64,000 bases of DNA, from assembly GCF_008386315.1 (NCBI RefSeq), contig NZ_CP043808.1, positions 2,232,001 to 2,296,000 on the forward strand, written 5' to 3'. The notes below the pieces were generated by a model, which worked only from the letters and a program-made list of their open reading frames with translations, did not search any database and was not told the DNA's origin. This document shows, in pieces, positions 61,651 to 64,000 of this stretch (the stretch's first letter is position 1; each line of letters begins with the position of its first letter). Position numbers and translations under genes: made by a program. The DNA is from Serinicoccus marinus DSM 15273. Its GTDB lineage: Bacteria > Actinomycetota > Actinomycetes > Actinomycetales > Dermatophilaceae.

Positions 61651-62367
61651 TCAGGCATACCGCCCGGTCTGCCCGAGCGCGCTGCACGTCTGGACCACGC
61701 GCGCTACCTTGCCGCCGGGCGGCTGCTCCCCGCGTGCCGCCGAGACCTCCCGCTCCAGCCGGCGCAGGCCCGCCTCGAACTCCTTGCGCCCGCTGCCCGG
61801 CACGCCGCTGGCCCCGTCGAGCATCATCAGCGACCGGCGGGTCATCTTCTCGATCTCGCCGAGGAGTCGCTGCGTGTCCGCGTCGGAGCCGGTGCGCGCC
61901 GCGGCGTCGAGCTCACGGGCGAGGCGGCCCAGGTGCAGCTGCCCGAGGGAGACGACCGGATCGGTCGACGTGCTGGAGGGGTATGCCGCGGCGCCGGGCG
62001 TCGCCGAGGCAGCGGGTCGGGTGGTCGGCGGCTCGGGCGTCGGCTGGTCCGCGCCGCTCGGGCCCTGGCCGGGCAGCGGAGGGGGCGATGACTCTCCGGG
62101 GAAGCGCGGCACGTCGATCCGGGGCAGCCCGCCGTCGTCCTCGGCTCGTGCTGCCGGGTCCTGCTGCGGCGCGGGCGGCTGCTGCCCCTGCGGCCGTCCA
62201 CCGCCGACCTGCCGCGCCCGCCGCGGGCCGGTGACGATGCTGAAGATCACCGCGCCGATGATGATCGGGATGACCGGGAGGTCGAGGTCGGTGAAGATGT
62301 TGAGCAGGATGATCGCGAAGATGATCCCGGCCCACGGCACCTGCTTGCCCTTCATGGGGCACATCAT
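61651..62367 (-). CDS. Membrane-anchored protein of unknown function
   Basis: A 238-residue protein with two N-terminal hydrophobic helices (WAGIIFAIILLNIF and LPVIPIIIGAVIFSIVTG), a long Pro/Gln/Gly-rich linker (about 50-125) and a C-terminal helical domain LGQLHLGRLARELDAAARTGSDADTQRLLGEIEKMTRRSLMML. The helical part may be a coiled coil. No known domain was recognised. ATG 62367 (MMCPMKGKQVPW) or the second Met. It lies upstream of deoA on the same strand with a 60-base gap; its role in that operon is unclear. Confidence 0.65.
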   Translation of the reverse strand: MMCPMKGKQVPWAGIIFAIILLNIFTDLDLPVIPIIIGAVIFSIVTGPRRARQVGGGRPQGQQPPAPQQDPAARAEDDGGLPRIDVPRFPGESSPPPLPGQGPSGADQPTPEPPTTRPAASATPGAAAYPSSTSTDPVVSLGQLHLGRLARELDAAARTGSDADTQRLLGEIEKMTRRSLMMLDGASGVPGSGRKEFEAGLRRLEREVSAARGEQPPGGKVARVVQTCSALGQTGRYA

Positions 62368-62424
62368 GCCGCTCCCTCGGTGCGACCGGTGGTCGCACCG
62401 ACCTCGTGTGACATCCTGAGCGGC

Positions 62425-63090
62425 GTGCTCGTGGCTGACCTCATGACCCTCGTCGCTCCTCCGGTGACCGATCTGCTGCGGCGTTCCCAGACTGGGACGC
62501 CGTCACCGCAGCCGATGTTCCCGACGATGGTGGCGGTCCGCAACGACCGCGTCGTGGCGATCGTCTCGACGCCGCGCATCGAGGCCACAATGTCGGCCGC
62601 CGCCAGCCTGGCCGTGGGGCTCGACCCGCAGGCGCTCGTCGTCGCGACGGAGGCACGCTTCGACGGTGAGCAGCCGGCGCTGACGTATGCCGTGATGACC
62701 CGGCAGCGGACCGCCCGATGGGTGCTGCAGGAGATCATCGGGTCCGGCGACGAGGTGCGCTTCTCGGTGCCGGTCGACGGGGGCGAGCCGACCGGGCAGG
62801 CGGCCGGGACGCTGCGGCTGCTGGCCGAGGCGATGGCGCAGCGGCCGGTCGACGTCAGCACGGTGGCCCGCACCGACCGGGGTGGCACCTTCGGCGAGGA
62901 GACCTTCCTGCCGCCCGAGCAGGGCCGGGTCGTCGTCGACGCCGGCACCCTGGCCACGCTGCAGGAGCGGGTCGCCCAGATCGGCGGTCGGGCGCTCTAC
63001 GTCGCCCGCAGCCCCGAGGCCGGCCGGCTGGCGCTGTCCGCCGGCCTCCCCCGTGCCTGCCTGCTCGGCGGCGAGACCGCCGCCGACTGA
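62425..63090 (+). CDS. Conserved hypothetical protein
   Basis: A 221-residue soluble protein starting VLVADLMTLVAPPVTDLL, with alternating strands and helices (MFPTMVAVRNDRVVAIVSTP, PQALVVATEARFDGEQPALTYAVMTRQR). No catalytic motif was recognised. It has few cysteines and no membrane helix. GTG 62425 is chosen over the longer frame from 62380, which begins inside the divergent promoter. The frame has strong codon bias, so it is a real gene. It converges with cdd. Confidence 0.7.
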   Translation: MLVADLMTLVAPPVTDLLRRSQTGTPSPQPMFPTMVAVRNDRVVAIVSTPRIEATMSAAASLAVGLDPQALVVATEARFDGEQPALTYAVMTRQRTARWVLQEIIGSGDEVRFSVPVDGGEPTGQAAGTLRLLAEAMAQRPVDVSTVARTDRGGTFGEETFLPPEQGRVVVDAGTLATLQERVAQIGGRALYVARSPEAGRLALSAGLPRACLLGGETAAD

Positions 63091-63149
63091 GCGTACGGGG
63101 CCGGCAGTCGCGCGCCGGGCATGCTCGCCCGGCGGCGGTGCCGCCCGGC

Positions 63150-63548
63150 TCAGGAGCGGTCGAGGTCCTCGGCGCCGAAGGCCTGGGGCAACACCTCGTC
63201 CATCCGCAGCACGCCCTCGGGCGTCTGCAGCAGGCACTCCGCTCCCCCGTGCTCCCACACGAGCTGCCGGCACCGGCCGCAGGGCATGATGGTCTCGCCG
63301 CGCCCGTCGACGCACCACACCGCCACGAGCCGCCCGCCGCCACCGGCCACGAGGTCGGAGACCATGCCGCACTCGGCGCACAGCGTGACGCCGTAGCCGG
63401 CGTTCTCGACGTTGCACCCGGCGACGACCCGGCCGTCGTCCACCAGGCCGGCGACGCCCACGGGATAGCCGGAGTACGGCGCATACGCCCGCCGGGTCAT
63501 CTCCACCGCCCGGTCGTGCAGCGGCTGCCAGTCGATCTGCTCCGGCAC
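63150..63548 (-). CDS. cdd: Cytidine deaminase
   Basis: A 132-residue tetrameric-type zinc enzyme that converts cytidine and deoxycytidine to uridine forms. RRAYAPYSGYPVGVAGL and CNVENAGYG bind substrate; the catalytic CAE (VTLCAECG) and PCGRC supply the zinc ligands and proton shuttle. GTG 63548 follows a GAGAGGGG ribosome binding site and a 14-base gap after the ABC permease gene, so the two are one transcript. A typical transporter-cdd-deoA salvage arrangement. Confidence 0.95.
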   Translation of the reverse strand: MPEQIDWQPLHDRAVEMTRRAYAPYSGYPVGVAGLVDDGRVVAGCNVENAGYGVTLCAECGMVSDLVAGGGGRLVAVWCVDGRGETIMPCGRCRQLVWEHGGAECLLQTPEGVLRMDEVLPQAFGAEDLDRS

Positions 63549-63562
63549 GGGATATGCCCCTC

Positions 63563-64000
63563 TCAGCTCTTGGTGTAGGGCACGCCCTCGGCGGCCGGCG
63601 GGCGGACCCGTCCGACGAAGCCGGCGACGGCCAGGATCGTGATGACGTAGGGCAGCATGAGCAGCAGCTCGGAGGGGACGCCGCTCCCGATGGTCGACAG
63701 CACGTTGCCGAGGTTCTTGGAGAAACCGAAGAGCAGCGCCGCCATGACGGCGCCCCACGGGTTCCACTTGCCGAGGATCATCGCGGCCAGCGCGATGTAG
63801 CCCTGCCCGGCGGACATCTCACGACCGAAGGCCAGCCCGGAGCCGACGGTGAAGAAGGCGCCGCCGAGGCCGGCGACCGCCCCGCCGAGGATGGTGTTCC
63901 ACACCCGGCGCACGTTGACCTTGATGCCGACCGTGTCCGCGGCCTTGGGATGCTCGCCCACGGCGCGCGTCCGCAGGCCCCAGCGGCTGCGGAAGAGCAT
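63563..64000 (-). CDS. Nucleoside/simple-sugar-type ABC transporter permease, C-terminal part (cut by window end)
   Basis: The visible 145 residues are the C-terminal end of an inner-membrane permease of the BMP-dependent/branched family. RWGLRTRAVGEHPKAADTVGIKVNVRR contains the EAA-like loop that contacts the ATPase. Helices follow with GGAVAGLGGAFFTVG, GYIALAAMILGKWNPWGAVMAALLFG and LLLMLPYVITILAVAGFVG. The start lies beyond base 64000, and the Met at the window edge is not a real start. Its coupling to cdd supports nucleoside uptake. The rest of the transporter should lie just upstream. Confidence 0.88.
   Translation of the reverse strand: MLFRSRWGLRTRAVGEHPKAADTVGIKVNVRRVWNTILGGAVAGLGGAFFTVGSGLAFGREMSAGQGYIALAAMILGKWNPWGAVMAALLFGFSKNLGNVLSTIGSGVPSELLLMLPYVITILAVAGFVGRVRPPAAEGVPYTKS

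Overview
The window is chromosomal DNA of a high-GC actinobacterium. Codon use, the fused acetyl-CoA carboxylase carboxyltransferase, ClgR, DUF3046, Lhr, the LpdA-type flavoprotein and the gene order rimO-pgsA-pncC-clgR next to ftsK all point to Actinomycetota. The style is that of Micrococcales, perhaps the Intrasporangiaceae/Ornithinimicrobium group; that last step is inference from general resemblance, not a search. Coding density is high and I saw no rRNA, tRNA, CRISPR array, prophage or intact insertion sequence.

Layout. 1-5.9 kb: end of aspartate kinase, asd, a methyltransferase, DUF3046, an AEC transporter and a fused acetyl-CoA carboxylase carboxyltransferase. 6-9.9 kb: a heterodimeric ABC exporter whose two ATPase halves are degenerate in complementary ways. 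10-21.3 kb: a small unknown protein, the giant helicase Lhr, an APH-fold kinase, an ABC-F remnant, a sugar-kinase-fold protein, a Nei glycosylase, a QueC-like PP-loop protein and a broken GH13 gene. 21.3-32.2 kb: clgR, pncC, pgsA, rimO, a dipeptidase, ftsK, two 2TM proteins, an EEP-family protein and RNase J. 32.3-39.8 kb: an EamA permease, thyA, a NUDIX-DHFR fusion, an S9 peptidase, a PIG-L deacetylase-sulfotransferase fusion, and an ArsR/SRPBCC pair with a perfect operator-like repeat. 39.8-45 kb: a leucine/acyl-CoA catabolic island (carboxylase beta, acyl-CoA dehydrogenase, MerR regulator, biotin-carrying alpha subunit). 45.1-64 kb: lpdA and a nucleoside salvage set (purine nucleoside phosphorylase, phosphohexomutase, uridine kinase-like protein, adenosine deaminase, deoC, deoA, cdd, nucleoside-type ABC permease). 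It is interrupted by a MoxR/DUF58/DUF4129/DUF4350/SpoIIM/RDD locus that, from memory, matches the order of the Mycobacterium tuberculosis moxR2 region.

How the genes work together. thyA and the NUDIX-DHFR gene overlap and form the dTMP/folate pair. The nucleoside set feeds bases and deoxyribose phosphate into central metabolism: transporter, cdd/add, deoA and purine phosphorylase, then mutase and deoC. The acyl-CoA island can oxidise a branched acyl-CoA and carboxylate the product, and its MerR regulator probably controls both divergent arms through a dyad near 42.67 kb.

Quality caution. About two dozen reading-frame breaks hit otherwise good genes, including thyA, dihydrofolate reductase, lhr and moxR. 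Nearly all are explained by one missing base, often in a C or G run. I read them as consensus errors and annotate these genes as whole. The GH13 gene is different: it has lost two catalytic regions and carries two in-frame TAG codons, so it looks like a real pseudogene.

Best leads: the PIG-L deacetylase-sulfotransferase fusion (same two activities in one chain as animal heparan N-deacetylase/N-sulfotransferase), the NUDIX-DHFR fusion, and a dispersed octamer GGCATACC/GGTATGCC that forces rare codons throughout the window.
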